Notes under the pieces: generated by a model
Database searches by the model: none
The model's input: the letters and a program-made list of their open reading frames with translations, nothing else
Told to the model about the DNA's origin: nothing
Program-made: the position numbers and the translations under genes
Part shown: piece by piece, positions 16,915 through 25,677 of the stretch
How positions within the stretch are numbered: the first letter of the stretch is position 1
Layout of the letters: the number at the start of each line of letters is the position of its first letter
Assembly: GCF_003946865.1 (NCBI RefSeq)
Contig: NZ_QXTH01000001.1
Coordinates: 761,156 to 825,155, forward strand
Direction: 5' to 3'
Source: Antribacter gilvus
Lineage (GTDB): Bacteria > Actinomycetota > Actinomycetes > Actinomycetales > Cellulomonadaceae
Length of the DNA stretch: 64,000 nucleotides

Positions 16915-18099
16915 TCAGGAGCCGGGTGCCGCCGCGAGCTCGGGGATGGGCTCGTCGAGGAAGTCCTCCGTCGAGGCCAGGTAGCAGGCCGCTACCGAGA
17001 AGCCGGGCGACCCCCAGTGCGCCGCGCCCGGCGTCAAGGAACCCACCTCCAGCCGGCCGTCCTCCAGGTGGGCCAGGCCCAGGCGCGCCAGCTCCGCCCG
17101 GCACACCTCACGGCCGGCGCGCTGCTGACCGGAGTCGCCCGGGTACTCGGTGTCCGGGAGCGGGACCACGCCGAACACCTCGGCAGCATGGAACCGGTCG
17201 CAGGGTCGCAGCGGGACGGACACCGCGGACCCTCCGCCGACGTGCGCCGCCGCCGGGTCGAGGCAGTGCCCGGGCTCGAGGTTGGCGAACGACTCCTCGG
17301 CGGCTCGTGCCCAGGGCCCGAGCCATGCCCCCGTGACGGTGTCGCCCTCCCACTCCGTGTCGGCGACACAGACGATGATCCGGTCGCCGTACTGCCACGA
17401 CTCCTCGGAGGGCGAGTAGAACCAGACGTAGGTCCGCTCCCCGGGGTCCTCCGTCCTCGCCAGCGCCTCGTGCTCGGCGAAGCAGTACCGCTCGGCCATG
17501 TGCTCCGTCGCGAGGTCGCCCGGGAACGCGTCGTCGGGCACGGTGGCCTCGGCGAAGACCTCGCTCGAGTGCGGGTCCGCGCACGGCCGGAGGTCGAGCA
17601 GCGCCTCGCCCTCCGCGGGGTAGTCGAAGCAGTCGCCCAGGGTCAGCTCGTCGGGATAGACCTGTGCCAGCGGGTCGGCTTCGTCCTCGATCGACGGGGA
17701 GAAGTCCTCCGAGTCCAGGACGCCCTCGTTCTCCACGAGCCACGCCGCCCCGGCGACCCCGCCCGCGAGGACCGCCAGGGCCCACACGCTGCCGACCACG
17801 ACCGCCCACACGCCGAGGGTCCTGGTCCGCCGCGAGTATCGCTCGAGCTCGGCCGCGTCGCCGCGGTCGTGCGCGCTGAGGGCGCGGTCACGGGCGAGGT
17901 GCGCGGCGATGCCGAGAGGCCAGCAGACGATCCACGCCGCGACCACCCAGGCGAGGTGCGCGGACGGGCGAGCCGGCCGGGCCGGGTGTCCCGGCGCCCA
18001 GGGCCCGTGCATCGGTGCCGCGTAGGGGGAGGCCGACGGCGGGGCGTGCGTCGTGGGGCTCGCCCCGGGCGGGGCGAAGGGCTGCAGGTCGTCGGTCAT
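16915..18099 (-). CDS. CD225/dispanin-like membrane protein with two septum-formation domains
   Basis: The protein has 394 residues. The Pro-rich N-terminus (1-45) is followed by a two-helix region. The first helix is AWVVAAWIVCWPLGIAAHLA at about 48-68; then comes a small loop with ALSAHDRGDAAELERYSRRT; the second helix lies at 94-122. The WPLGI, GD..., S/A...G pattern matches CD225/dispanin. Outside the membrane are two copies of a cysteine-containing domain: about 150-250, with LTLGDCFDY and LRPCADPHSSEVFAE, and about 268-372, with LEPGHCLD and LRPCDRFHAAEVFG. These match the septum-formation (PF13845-type) pattern, also seen at 24412-25620 and 25678-26652. Role in envelope or division is inferred only from the family name. 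Convergent with the TetR gene. Confidence 0.8.
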   Translation of the reverse strand: MTDDLQPFAPPGASPTTHAPPSASPYAAPMHGPWAPGHPARPARPSAHLAWVVAAWIVCWPLGIAAHLARDRALSAHDRGDAAELERYSRRTRTLGVWAVVVGSVWALAVLAGGVAGAAWLVENEGVLDSEDFSPSIEDEADPLAQVYPDELTLGDCFDYPAEGEALLDLRPCADPHSSEVFAEATVPDDAFPGDLATEHMAERYCFAEHEALARTEDPGERTYVWFYSPSEESWQYGDRIIVCVADTEWEGDTVTGAWLGPWARAAEESFANLEPGHCLDPAAAHVGGGSAVSVPLRPCDRFHAAEVFGVVPLPDTEYPGDSGQQRAGREVCRAELARLGLAHLEDGRLEVGSLTPGAAHWGSPGFSVAACYLASTEDFLDEPIPELAAAPGS

Positions 18100-18225
18100 G
18101 GGGCGTCCTCAGTGTGCGGTCCGGTACACCGCATCCCGGCGTTCCCGGGGGATTTCTACCAGATCCGGCACGGCGTGCGTGACGCGTCCGACCCTGGACC
18201 CCGGGCGGGCCCGTGGCCGCCGTCG

Positions 18226-18312
18226 GTAGACTGGCGGCGGTCGCGACTGGCGAGGGTGGGTCACCACCGGGGAGCGACCGGATGGACCTGCTGGTGCGTC
18301 GTCCGCCTGGGC
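18226..18312 (+). ncRNA. ZTP (pfl) riboswitch upstream of purH, with promoter -10
   Basis: The -10-like TAGACT at 18226-18231 precedes an aptamer running from about 18239 to 18312. Conserved landmarks are the GTCGCGACTGG start, the TCACCACCGGGGAGCG block, and the CGCCTGGGC pseudoknot partner at the 3' end. This is the pfl motif, which binds ZMP/ZTP, the AICAR intermediate used by PurH. The start codon is 48 nt downstream, leaving a short expression platform that could mask the AGGAGG. Confidence 0.88.
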
Positions 18313-18359
18313 GCCTGGGTGTCGATGACGTCCCGTCCCCGATTCCAGGAGGAACCACC

Positions 18360-20000
18360 GTGTCCGGTGCCCCGTCCGCTCCCGACGTGCAGCTCGCAGA
18401 CGACGCCCAGCGTCCCGTCCGTCGCGCCCTGCTGAGCGTCTACGACAAGTCCGGCCTGGTCGAGCTGGCCACCGCCCTGCACGACACCGGCGTCGAGCTC
18501 GTCTCCACCGGCTCCACCGCGAGCACCATCGCCGACGCCGGTGTCCCCGTGACCCGCGTCGAGGACCTGACCGGCTTCCCCGAGTGCCTCGAGGGTCGCG
18601 TCAAGACGCTGCACCCCCGCGTCCACGCGGGGATCCTCGCCGACTCCCGCAAGGCCGACCACCTCGCCCAGCTCGCCGACCTCGAGATCGAGCCCTTCGA
18701 GCTCGTCGTCGTGAACCTCTACCCCTTCACCGAGACCGTCGCGAGCGGCGCCGGCCCGGACGCCGTCGTCGAGCAGATCGACATCGGTGGGCCCTCCATG
18801 GTGCGTGCCGCGGCGAAGAACCACCCGAGCGTCGCCGTGGTGGTGGACCCGGACGCCTACTCCGCCGTGGTCGACGCCGTCCGCGCCGGCGGCTTCACCT
18901 ACGCGCAGCGCAAGGCGCTCGCCGCGCAGGCGTTCGTGCACACCGCCACCTACGACGTGGCCGTCGCGTCCTGGATGGGGTCCGTCGTGGCGCCGTCGGA
19001 CGAGGTCGTCGTGGACGGCGAGGTCCAGCACTCCGGCTTCCCCGCCTGGGTGGGCGGCACCTGGGTCCGCGCGGACGTGCTCCGCTACGGCGAGAACCCG
19101 CACCAGAAGGCGGCCCTCTACACGCGGGGCGACGGCGTCACAGGGCTCGCCCAGGCGCAGCAGCTGCACGGAAAGGCGATGAGCTACAACAACTACGTGG
19201 ATGCTGACGCTGCGTGGCGTGCCGCCTGGGACCACCCCGAGCCCGCCGTCGCGATCATCAAGCACGCCAACCCGTGCGGCATCGCGGTGGGCGACGACGT
19301 GGCGCAGGCGCACGCCCGCGCGCACGCGACCGACCCGGTGTCCGCCTACGGCGGCGTCATCGCGACGAACCGCCCGGTGACGAAGGGAGCCGCCGAGCAG
19401 ATCGCACCGGTGTTCACCGAGGTGGTCGTGGCGCCGTCGTTCGAGCCGGAGGCGCTGGAGGTTCTCCAGGCCAAGAAGAACCTCCGGCTGCTCGTCGTCG
19501 AGGGCGAGCCGTCCGCCCAGGTCGAGAGCCGGCCGGTCTCGGGCGGTCTGCTGCTCCAGCAGGTCGACCGGTTCCAGGCCGCGGGGGACGACCCGGCGTC
19601 GTGGACCCTGGCAGCCGGCGACGCTGCCGACGAGGCCACGCTGGCCGACCTCGTGTTCGCCTGGCGGGCCGTGCGTGCTGCCAAGTCGAACGCGATCCTG
19701 CTGGCCCGTGACGGTGCGGCCGTCGGCGTCGGCATGGGCCAGGTCAACCGGGTCGACTCGTGCCGCCTCGCGGTGGAACGCGCGAACACGCTCGCCGAGG
19801 GCGACGAGCGTGCCCGGGGCGCGGTGGCCGCGTCGGACGCGTTCTTCCCCTTCGCGGACGGCCTCCAGGTCCTGCTCGACGCCGGCGTGAAGGCCGTCGT
19901 GCAGCCCGGCGGCTCGATCCGTGACGAGGAGGTCGTGGCCGCGGCCCAGGCCGCCGGCATCACGATGTACCTCACGGGTACGCGCCACTTCGCGCACTGA
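18360..20000 (+). CDS. purH: Bifunctional AICAR formyltransferase / IMP cyclohydrolase
   Basis: Catalyses the last two steps of IMP synthesis; its substrate AICAR (ZMP) is the ligand of the riboswitch upstream. The protein has 546 residues from GTG 18360, preceded by AGGAGGAACCACC. The N-terminal IMP cyclohydrolase (methylglyoxal-synthase-like) domain carries [13 protein letters not shown] and STGSTAS, then [15 protein letters not shown]. The C-terminal formyltransferase domain carries [12 protein letters not shown] and the catalytic [11 protein letters not shown] (Lys-His). A strong hairpin terminator follows the stop. Confidence 0.97.
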   Translation: MSGAPSAPDVQLADDAQRPVRRALLSVYDKSGLVELATALHDTGVELVSTGSTASTIADAGVPVTRVEDLTGFPECLEGRVKTLHPRVHAGILADSRKADHLAQLADLEIEPFELVVVNLYPFTETVASGAGPDAVVEQIDIGGPSMVRAAAKNHPSVAVVVDPDAYSAVVDAVRAGGFTYAQRKALAAQAFVHTATYDVAVASWMGSVVAPSDEVVVDGEVQHSGFPAWVGGTWVRADVLRYGENPHQKAALYTRGDGVTGLAQAQQLHGKAMSYNNYVDADAAWRAAWDHPEPAVAIIKHANPCGIAVGDDVAQAHARAHATDPVSAYGGVIATNRPVTKGAAEQIAPVFTEVVVAPSFEPEALEVLQAKKNLRLLVVEGEPSAQVESRPVSGGLLLQQVDRFQAAGDDPASWTLAAGDAADEATLADLVFAWRAVRAAKSNAILLARDGAAVGVGMGQVNRVDSCRLAVERANTLAEGDERARGAVAASDAFFPFADGLQVLLDAGVKAVVQPGGSIRDEEVVAAAQAAGITMYLTGTRHFAH

Positions 20001-20015
20001 CGCCCGGCCTCCGGC

Positions 20016-20053
20016 CCGCCGGGACAGGGGCCGACCCGACCCTGTCCCGGCGG
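20016..20053. terminator. Hairpin terminator between purH and the convergent ygiC-like gene
   Basis: Arms CCGCCGGGACAGGG and CCCTGTCCCGGCGG are perfectly complementary over 14 bp with a 10-nt loop. There is no T-run. It can serve both converging genes. Confidence 0.8.
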
Positions 20054-20064
20054 AGCGGAGCGCC

Positions 20065-21294
20065 TCAGCCCTGGATCACGTGCGGGACGAAGCGCGCCCC
20101 CGCGTCCGTGACCGGCCCGTCCGACTCCCGGAACCCGCACCCGGCCGCCCTGCCCACGCCGCCGGCGTCGGCCACGACCCAGGACCCGAGCACCACGTGC
20201 CTGCCGCCGAACCGGGGCAGCTCGTCGGCCTCCTGGTACACGACCAGGCCCTCGAGCGTGGGCGGGGTGTACGGCGCCTGCGGGCCCGGGAGGTCGGCCG
20301 GCCGGGGGAGGTGCTGCCCGGGCGGCGGACCCCAGGCGGGGGTCGGCGGAACCGTCCGCCGGTCGCTGAACGTCACGCCCGCGCCCTCGCGGCCCATGAG
20401 CGGCTTCGTCACCCACCGGTCCAGGTCGCGCGGCCCGTCGAGGTAGGCGGGGAGCAGGTTCGGGTGGCCGGGGTGGAGCTCCCACAGGACGGCGAGCAGC
20501 GCCTTGTTGGACAGCACCACCTTCCACAAGGGCTCCACCCAGCGGGTCGGCGTCGCCGGGTCGAGTGCCAGCCGCCCGTACGGCTCTTCGAGCATCCACT
20601 CCCACGGGTAGAGCTTGAAGCACAGGTCCACGGGTTCGTCGCCGTCGTCGACGAAGCGCCGACCGTCCCAGCCCAGGAGGTGCAGCGGGACGATCCGGAC
20701 GTCGAGTCCGGCCTCCACGGCGGTCTCCGCGTGGTACGAGGTGTTCATGAGGTCCTCGCCGTGGTTGTCGTCCGCCCAGGCGAAGTGGACAGGGCCGACG
20801 CCGGACGCCGTCCCGACGGCACGCCACCGCTCGACGAGCCGTTCGTGCAGGCTGTTCCACTGGTCCAGGTGGGGATGGGTGTCCTGGAGCCAGTACCACT
20901 GCACGATCGCCGCCTCCACGAGTGACGTCGGGGTGTCGGCGTTGTACTCCAGGAGCTTTGCGGGGCGCACGCCGTCGTAGCGGAGGTCGAACCGGCCCAC
21001 GAGCGACGGCTCGTCCCGGTCGAAGGAGGCGACGACGGCGTCGTGCGCCCACTCCGGCACCCCGAGCTCCGCCAGGCGACCCTGCCGCACCACGTGGCGT
21101 GCCGCTCTCAGGCACAGGTCGTGGAGCTCCTCGGTGACCTCCTCCAGGGCCTCGACCTCGGCGAGCGTCAGCGTGTAGCAGGCCGACTCGTCCCAGCAGG
21201 GGCCGGGAGAGCCCGGCGACTCGACGTAGACGAGACCCTGCTGGGCGACGACGTCGCGCCAGCCGGTGCGCGGCACCGACAGGTCGCGGCGCAT
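20065..21294 (-). CDS. Glutathionylspermidine synthase-family (YgiC-like) ATP-grasp ligase
   Basis: The protein has 409 residues from ATG 21294. The pattern is that of the C-terminal synthetase of Gsp: ESACYTLTLAEV, FDLRYDG..PAKLLEYNADTPTSLVEA, DNHGEDLMNTSYHAE, ILVSNK-like WKVVLSNKALLAVLWE, and VTKPLMGREGAGVTF (ATP-binding). There is no amidase domain, as in E. coli YgiC/YjfC. The true substrate of these single-domain enzymes is unsettled; actinobacteria generally lack glutathione. The start overlaps the stop of the small protein upstream (TGATG), matching the ygiB-ygiC pairing. Confidence 0.88.
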   Translation of the reverse strand: MRRDLSVPRTGWRDVVAQQGLVYVESPGSPGPCWDESACYTLTLAEVEALEEVTEELHDLCLRAARHVVRQGRLAELGVPEWAHDAVVASFDRDEPSLVGRFDLRYDGVRPAKLLEYNADTPTSLVEAAIVQWYWLQDTHPHLDQWNSLHERLVERWRAVGTASGVGPVHFAWADDNHGEDLMNTSYHAETAVEAGLDVRIVPLHLLGWDGRRFVDDGDEPVDLCFKLYPWEWMLEEPYGRLALDPATPTRWVEPLWKVVLSNKALLAVLWELHPGHPNLLPAYLDGPRDLDRWVTKPLMGREGAGVTFSDRRTVPPTPAWGPPPGQHLPRPADLPGPQAPYTPPTLEGLVVYQEADELPRFGGRHVVLGSWVVADAGGVGRAAGCGFRESDGPVTDAGARFVPHVIQG

Positions 21295-21698
21295 CAGCTC
21301 CCGCCGCCGCTGCGGAACCCGAAACCGCCACGGCTCGGGACGTCGAACGACCCGCCCGACACCGTGTCGCCGATGGTGGGTACCGTGCTGCCCGACGGCA
21401 CGTAGTACCAGCGGGCGCCTCCCCCGCCGCCGCCCCCGCCGCCCCCGCCGCCGGCCGAGGTGCTGTCGTCGCCGTCGTCTGCGCAGGCCGACTGGATGAC
21501 CCGGCGGCCCTGCGAGTCCACGCAGTAGCGGTCGTGGGCCCCGCCGGAGCCGGAGCAGGCGTAGAGGACGGCCACCAGGCCCAGGACCCCGGCCGTGCCG
21601 TAGGCGACGGGCTTGACGCCCGCCTTGCGGCCGCCGACGGCGGGAGTGTGCTTGGCCACGAGCCCGGGAATCGGCTCATTCGGGGCACGGCGGGACAT
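21294..21698 (-). CDS. Small membrane protein with glycine tract (YgiB/DUF1190-like)
   Basis: The protein has 134 residues. The N-terminal basic region is followed by a hydrophobic segment ending near a lone Cys (VAVLYACSGSGG), which could be a lipobox-like or anchor segment. After it come CVDSQGRRVIQSAC (a Cys pair), a run of twelve glycines coded by a GCC/CCC-rich stretch, and a C-terminus of SRGGFGFRSGGGS. The Gly-rich tail and its position directly before a YgiC-like gene suggest YgiB. That assignment rests mostly on context. Coupled TGATG to the next gene. Confidence 0.65.
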   Translation of the reverse strand: MSRRAPNEPIPGLVAKHTPAVGGRKAGVKPVAYGTAGVLGLVAVLYACSGSGGAHDRYCVDSQGRRVIQSACADDGDDSTSAGGGGGGGGGGGGARWYYVPSGSTVPTIGDTVSGGSFDVPSRGGFGFRSGGGS

Positions 21699-21728
21699 CT
21701 ATCTCCTCATCGTCAGTGTGACGGGAGA

Positions 21729-22364
21729 CTACAACGGCAGCATCCGGCCCACGACGTGCCGCCGCACGACCACGAAGACATGGACCGCCAGCGCGGCGAA
21801 GAAGCAGAGGTGGGCCGCGACGTGGAGCGGGACCAGGTCGTCGGTCCCGACGACGAGCGCGATGCCCGTCGCGGGGACCACGATCAGCAGGCCGAGCAGC
21901 ACCGGCTCCACGACGTGGAGCACGCGGCGGTCGGCGTCGGTGAGCCGGGGGTCCCAGGGCGGCAGCGGCGTCGTCCGGCGCCAGACGATCCGCGTCGCGC
22001 CGACGGCGATGATCGAGAGCCCGAGGAGCACGTGCCACTCGGGCAAGGTGAGGCCGTCGCCGAGGGCGTCTCCCGACCACAGGTCGGACCAGGCGGTGCC
22101 GACCGCGTCGTCGGCCTCGTCCTCGCGGCGGTCCTGTGCCGCCTCGCACCGGTCCTCCAGGAGGTCCAGCTGCTCGTCCTCGGCGTCGGAGGTGTCGCCG
22201 CCGCTCCGGTCCTCGCCCGCTGGGTCGCACGCGACGTCAGGTACGTCGGTGTCGGTCTCCATGGTGTAACCCACGGTGAACTGGGCGGCGAGGAGGGCGA
22301 CGGTCAGCCAGTGCAGGAGCTTGGTGACGGCGCCGTAGCCGTGCTCGCCGTTACGGAGCCTCAT
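21729..22364 (-). CDS. Cytochrome b561-type membrane protein
   Basis: The protein has 211 residues and four membrane segments. Candidate haem-ligand histidines are in TKLLHWLTVALLAAQF (helix 1), EWHVLLGLSI (helix 2), RVLHVVEPVLLG (helix 3) and LHVAAHLCFFAALAVHVFVV (helix 4), the usual arrangement of bacterial cytochrome b561. A long acidic insertion (about residues 37-95, rich in Asp/Glu with two Cys) lies between helices 1 and 2, which is unusual. It presumably carries electrons between a quinone and an unknown partner. The FAD oxidoreductase upstream on the same strand is separated by 25 bp. Confidence 0.82.
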   Translation of the reverse strand: MRLRNGEHGYGAVTKLLHWLTVALLAAQFTVGYTMETDTDVPDVACDPAGEDRSGGDTSDAEDEQLDLLEDRCEAAQDRREDEADDAVGTAWSDLWSGDALGDGLTLPEWHVLLGLSIIAVGATRIVWRRTTPLPPWDPRLTDADRRVLHVVEPVLLGLLIVVPATGIALVVGTDDLVPLHVAAHLCFFAALAVHVFVVVRRHVVGRMLPL

Positions 22365-22389
22365 GTGGGGGGCTTCATGGCCGGGGACC

Positions 22390-23793
22390 TCACAGGGCAG
22401 CGTCCTTCAGCCGGACCGTCGGGTCGAGCGCCTTGTCGAGATCGATCTCGAGCGGGGCGTCGCGGTTCATGAGCTTGCGCACCGCCGCGACCTCGCGCGG
22501 CGAGTCCACCAGCAGGACGGCGCGCACCGTGGCGATCCGGTGGCCCTCCGGCGTGGTCCGGCGGTGCCGGTCCAGCGCGCTCTCGAGGTAGAGCGCCGCC
22601 CAGGGGGTCGTGCCTCGGGCGCCCGGTGCGCCGTCGCGCAGTGCCACCTCGTCGAACGGCGAGGGGACGCCGAAGAGCGCCAGGTCGTGGCCGAGCTGCT
22701 TCGAGAACACGTACGGCGCGTGCAGCGGCACGGGCTCCAGGCCCAGCCGCGACCTGACGTGCTGGGGCTCTGCGGCGCGGACGTCGATACCGAGCAGCGC
22801 ACGGACCGTCAGGTCCGGGTCCTGGAGAGCGGCCGACCAGTGCCCGCCGGGCACGGGCCCGAAGACCGGGTGCTCGCGGGTCGCCGCGTCGCCCACCGCC
22901 CACACGCGGCGGAGCGCGTCGATGTGCAGCCGCCCTGCGGACTCCCGCGGTGACGCCATCCCCATCAGGCGTCCGGCACGGTTCACGCGGAGGCCACCCC
23001 GGGCATCGAGCGGGAGCGTGCCACGTAACCAGTCCGATGCCGGCCGCGCCCCCACCGCAGCGAGCACCACGTCGGCGGCGAGCTCCCGGCCGTCGGCCAG
23101 CGAGACCAGGACGTCGCCACCCGGCCCGCGCTGCACCGTGCTCACGGGGACGCCCGTGACCAGGGTGACGCCGGCGGCGTCGTACCAGGCGGCCAGACGG
23201 GAGCCGACGAAGCTCCCGAGCTGTCGCTCGAGGGGTGTGGACGCGGCCTCGACCACCGTCACCTCGGCGCCCGCGCCGGCAGCGACACCCGCGACCTCGG
23301 CGCCGATCCAGCCCGCCCCCACAATGACGAGGCGCAGGCCCGGTGCCAGCACGGTGCGCAGGGCCGCGGCGTCCGCGGCAGTGTGCAGCACCGACGCCGC
23401 CTCCCAGCCGGGAGGGAGCACGGGCTCGGAGCCGTAGGCCAGCACGACGGCCCCGGCGGTGACCCGGCTGCCGGACGCCGTCTCCACGGTCACCTCTTCC
23501 CGGCCCGGCTCCAGCCGCACAGCCGGGTCGGCGAGCCGGAGGTCGTCGACGAGGGACCCGACGTCGACCGCGAGGTCCTCGGCGAGCCACAACGGCTCCG
23601 TCCGGGTGAGCAGCTCCTTGGAGAGCGGGGGCCGGTCGTAGGGCGGCAGCCCCTCGGCGCCCAGAAGGGTGACGGGGCCGGGATAGCCGTGCCGTCGCAG
23701 GGCCGCCACGCTCTGCAGGCCCGCGAGACCCGCGCCCACCACGACCACGCCATCCGAAGGATCGTCCCGGACATGTCGGGTTCGCGTGGGCAT
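22390..23793 (-). CDS. FAD-dependent pyridine nucleotide-disulfide oxidoreductase (ferredoxin reductase-like)
   Basis: The protein has 467 residues from ATG 23793; an in-frame ATG further up at 23856 adds 21 basic residues. The FAD motif VVVVGAGLAGLQSVAALRR lies near residue 16. The NAD(P) motif LVIVGAGWIGAEVAGVAA lies near 160. A third FAD-contact region is RRVWAVGDAA near 300. A PPYDRPPLSKELL segment is typical of ferredoxin/rubredoxin reductases of the BphA4 type. The C-terminal 120 residues form the dimerisation-like domain. There is no redox-active CxxC in the FAD domain. It may feed the neighbouring cytochrome b561; that link is inference. Confidence 0.88.
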   Translation of the reverse strand: MPTRTRHVRDDPSDGVVVVGAGLAGLQSVAALRRHGYPGPVTLLGAEGLPPYDRPPLSKELLTRTEPLWLAEDLAVDVGSLVDDLRLADPAVRLEPGREEVTVETASGSRVTAGAVVLAYGSEPVLPPGWEAASVLHTAADAAALRTVLAPGLRLVIVGAGWIGAEVAGVAAGAGAEVTVVEAASTPLERQLGSFVGSRLAAWYDAAGVTLVTGVPVSTVQRGPGGDVLVSLADGRELAADVVLAAVGARPASDWLRGTLPLDARGGLRVNRAGRLMGMASPRESAGRLHIDALRRVWAVGDAATREHPVFGPVPGGHWSAALQDPDLTVRALLGIDVRAAEPQHVRSRLGLEPVPLHAPYVFSKQLGHDLALFGVPSPFDEVALRDGAPGARGTTPWAALYLESALDRHRRTTPEGHRIATVRAVLLVDSPREVAAVRKLMNRDAPLEIDLDKALDPTVRLKDAAL

Positions 23794-23889
23794 GGACCTC
23801 ACGGTAGCGCGCCTGCGGGTACCTGTTGCGATCCGGTATCGGCAGGTCCCGTTCATGAGGTCGTGACGTTTCGGCGGTAGGCTCTCAGT

Positions 23890-24330
23890 GTGGAACTCAG
23901 CGCGATGCGCACCGACGACCGTACCGAGAGCGCCTCCGGTGCCACGTCCACGCTGCTCGCGCCGACCTGGCGCCGGGTGGACGGGCAGGAGGCCCCGGCC
24001 GGGAGCGCGGTGCGGCCGGACGGACCCGACGACGCGCCCCGTGAGGACGCGGAACCGGCCCCGGCCGGGCCTGTCGCGCAGCGCAGCAACCTCGCGATCT
24101 GGCTGGTCCTGGCCGCTGTGGGCATCTCCGTCCTGCTGGGCGTGGTGGCCGACGCGCGGGTCGGCGTCCTGGGGATCAGCGCCACCCTCGCCGCCGGCGG
24201 TGCTATCCGTGCCGTCGCCCGGACCGCTCCGGTCGGACTGGCCGTACGCAGCCGGAGCGTGGACGTCTTCATGTTCTGGACGCTGGCCGTGGTGATCGCC
24301 GTGCTCGGCGTCGTCGCGCCCGACGTCTGA
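23890..24330 (+). CDS. DUF3017 membrane protein
   Basis: The protein has 146 residues from GTG 23890. A disordered acidic N-terminus of about 75 residues is followed by three hydrophobic segments (AIWLVLAAVGISVLLGVVAD, VLGISATLAAGGAIRAVA, VDVFMFWTLAVVIAVLGVV). The segment GLAVRSRSVDVF is a recognisable hallmark of the actinobacterial DUF3017 family, which usually lies near purH/folD and mdh, as here. Function is unknown. Confidence 0.75.
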   Translation: MELSAMRTDDRTESASGATSTLLAPTWRRVDGQEAPAGSAVRPDGPDDAPREDAEPAPAGPVAQRSNLAIWLVLAAVGISVLLGVVADARVGVLGISATLAAGGAIRAVARTAPVGLAVRSRSVDVFMFWTLAVVIAVLGVVAPDV

Positions 24331-24338
24331 GCCAGCCC

Positions 24339-24411
24339 GCCGTAGGGTGCGGCCCGCCGTAGCGGGCCGCCGTAGGGGGCGGGCCGCCGTAGCGGGCCGG
24401 CCCCGCGGCCC
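24339..24411. repeat. GCCGTAG repeat cluster with hairpin between convergent genes
   Basis: Four copies of GCCGTAG start at 24339, 24356, 24369 and 24386. They include a perfect small hairpin GGCCCG-CCGTAG-CGGGCC at 24351-24368. The stretch fills the gap between the DUF3017 stop and the convergent gene end, so a bidirectional terminator is the likely role. Confidence 0.6.
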
Positions 24412-25620
24412 TCAGCGGCCGACACCCTCCTGGCTCCGGCGCACGTCCTGCTCCGACTCCACGACGCAGGCCACCCGGCGGTCGCCGGTGGCCCAGCTCT
24501 CCTCCGACGGCACGATCGGCCAGTAGAGGAGCGACGACGTGCCGTAGGCCGCGCCCACGAAGGCCTCGAACTCCGGCAGGCAGTACTCGTGCGCGGCGTT
24601 CGAGAGGGTCTCCGGCGACGGCGCCCTCCCGCTCGTGCCGAGCCGGTCGTCCACCGTCGTCTCGGCGAAGACCTCGGCCCCGTGAGCCGTGGTGCACGGC
24701 ACCACCCGCACCGTGTAGAGCACCGTGGCGTCCTCGATGCCGTCGGTGTCGAAGCAGTCGCCCACCTCGAGGTCCGGGATCTTGGTGCCCTCCGGGTCGA
24801 CCGGGCCGACGGAGCCCGTGCCGTCCGCCGGTGCGTCGCCGTCCCCGAGGCCGCCGATGCCGGTGGGGTCGTCGAGGCCCGTGCCTTGCCCGGGGCGGCC
24901 GGTGCTGGTGCCGCCGGTGCCGCCCGTCGGGTTGCCCGCGCTCTCCGGGAGCGGGTCCGCGGAGGAGGGAGTGCTCGGCGGGTAGCCGGTGATCGCCCGG
25001 AGGAGCCCTGCCGGTACGTAGCCCTCGGCGCGAGCCGCCATCGCGGGCGTGACGTAGGTGGGGGCGAGCGCCACGGCCAGCACCAGGGCGAGGATCGTGA
25101 AACCGCCCACGCAGACGCCGCCGAGCGACAGGTCGAGCGTGCGGAGCGACTGCTTGCGGGCTTCCTCGTGGCGACCTGCGCCGTTCGCCTCGGACGCCCG
25201 CACCGACGACCGGAGCGCTGGGATGGCGAGGGGCCAGAAGAGGAGGAATGCCGCCACTACCCAGCCGGTCCGCGGCGAGACAGGTGCGTTGGCGTGGTGC
25301 TCCGGCTCTGACTGGAGGTCCGGCTCGTCGGCATCTCCGGGCGGCTCGCTCTCGGCGTCGCCGGAGGACTTGCTCTCGGCCTCGCCGGACGGGTCGCTCT
25401 CGGCCTCTCCGGTGGAGTCCGACTCGTCGACCGCTTTCTCGGCCGCTTCGTCAGCTGCCTTCTCCGCGGGGTCGTCGCCGGCGTCCGTCGGGTCCTCCGG
25501 CTGGTCGGCCAGGTTCTCCGGCTGGTCGGCCGTGTCCGCCGGCTGGTCGGCCGTGTCGACCGCTTCGACCGTGTCGTCCGCCGTCGCGTCGTCTGGGCGC
25601 TTGCGCTTCCGGATGGCCAT
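24412..25620 (-). CDS. CD225-like membrane protein with septum-formation domain and long acidic N-terminus
   Basis: The protein has 402 residues from ATG 25620. Residues 1-115 are acidic low complexity, with ADQPxD and SGEAES repeats. Two helices follow: GWVVAAFLLFWPLAIPALRSS at about 119-140, then ASEANGAGRHEEARKQSLRT and a second helix at about 160-185. This is a degenerate CD225 pattern. A Gly/Pro/Thr-rich spacer leads to one septum-formation-type domain at about 285-395, with EVGDCFDTDG, VVPCTTAHGAEVFAE, YCLPEFEAF, PSEESWATGDRRVACVVE. It shares the P(S)EESW...I/V.C tail with the genes at 16915 and 25678. It lies 57 bp downstream of the next gene on the same strand, possibly one operon. 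Confidence 0.78.
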   Translation of the reverse strand: MAIRKRKRPDDATADDTVEAVDTADQPADTADQPENLADQPEDPTDAGDDPAEKAADEAAEKAVDESDSTGEAESDPSGEAESKSSGDAESEPPGDADEPDLQSEPEHHANAPVSPRTGWVVAAFLLFWPLAIPALRSSVRASEANGAGRHEEARKQSLRTLDLSLGGVCVGGFTILALVLAVALAPTYVTPAMAARAEGYVPAGLLRAITGYPPSTPSSADPLPESAGNPTGGTGGTSTGRPGQGTGLDDPTGIGGLGDGDAPADGTGSVGPVDPEGTKIPDLEVGDCFDTDGIEDATVLYTVRVVPCTTAHGAEVFAETTVDDRLGTSGRAPSPETLSNAAHEYCLPEFEAFVGAAYGTSSLLYWPIVPSEESWATGDRRVACVVESEQDVRRSQEGVGR

Positions 25621-25677
25621 GGGGCGCGATCGTAGCGGGTCCGGCTGTGCTGACCTGCAGCCGGACCCGCTGCGAGA

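Noticed and set aside
24339..24411. GCCGTAG repeats as a CRISPR or origin
   Set aside because: Units are 7 bp with 13-17 bp spacing and form simple hairpins at the end of two converging genes.
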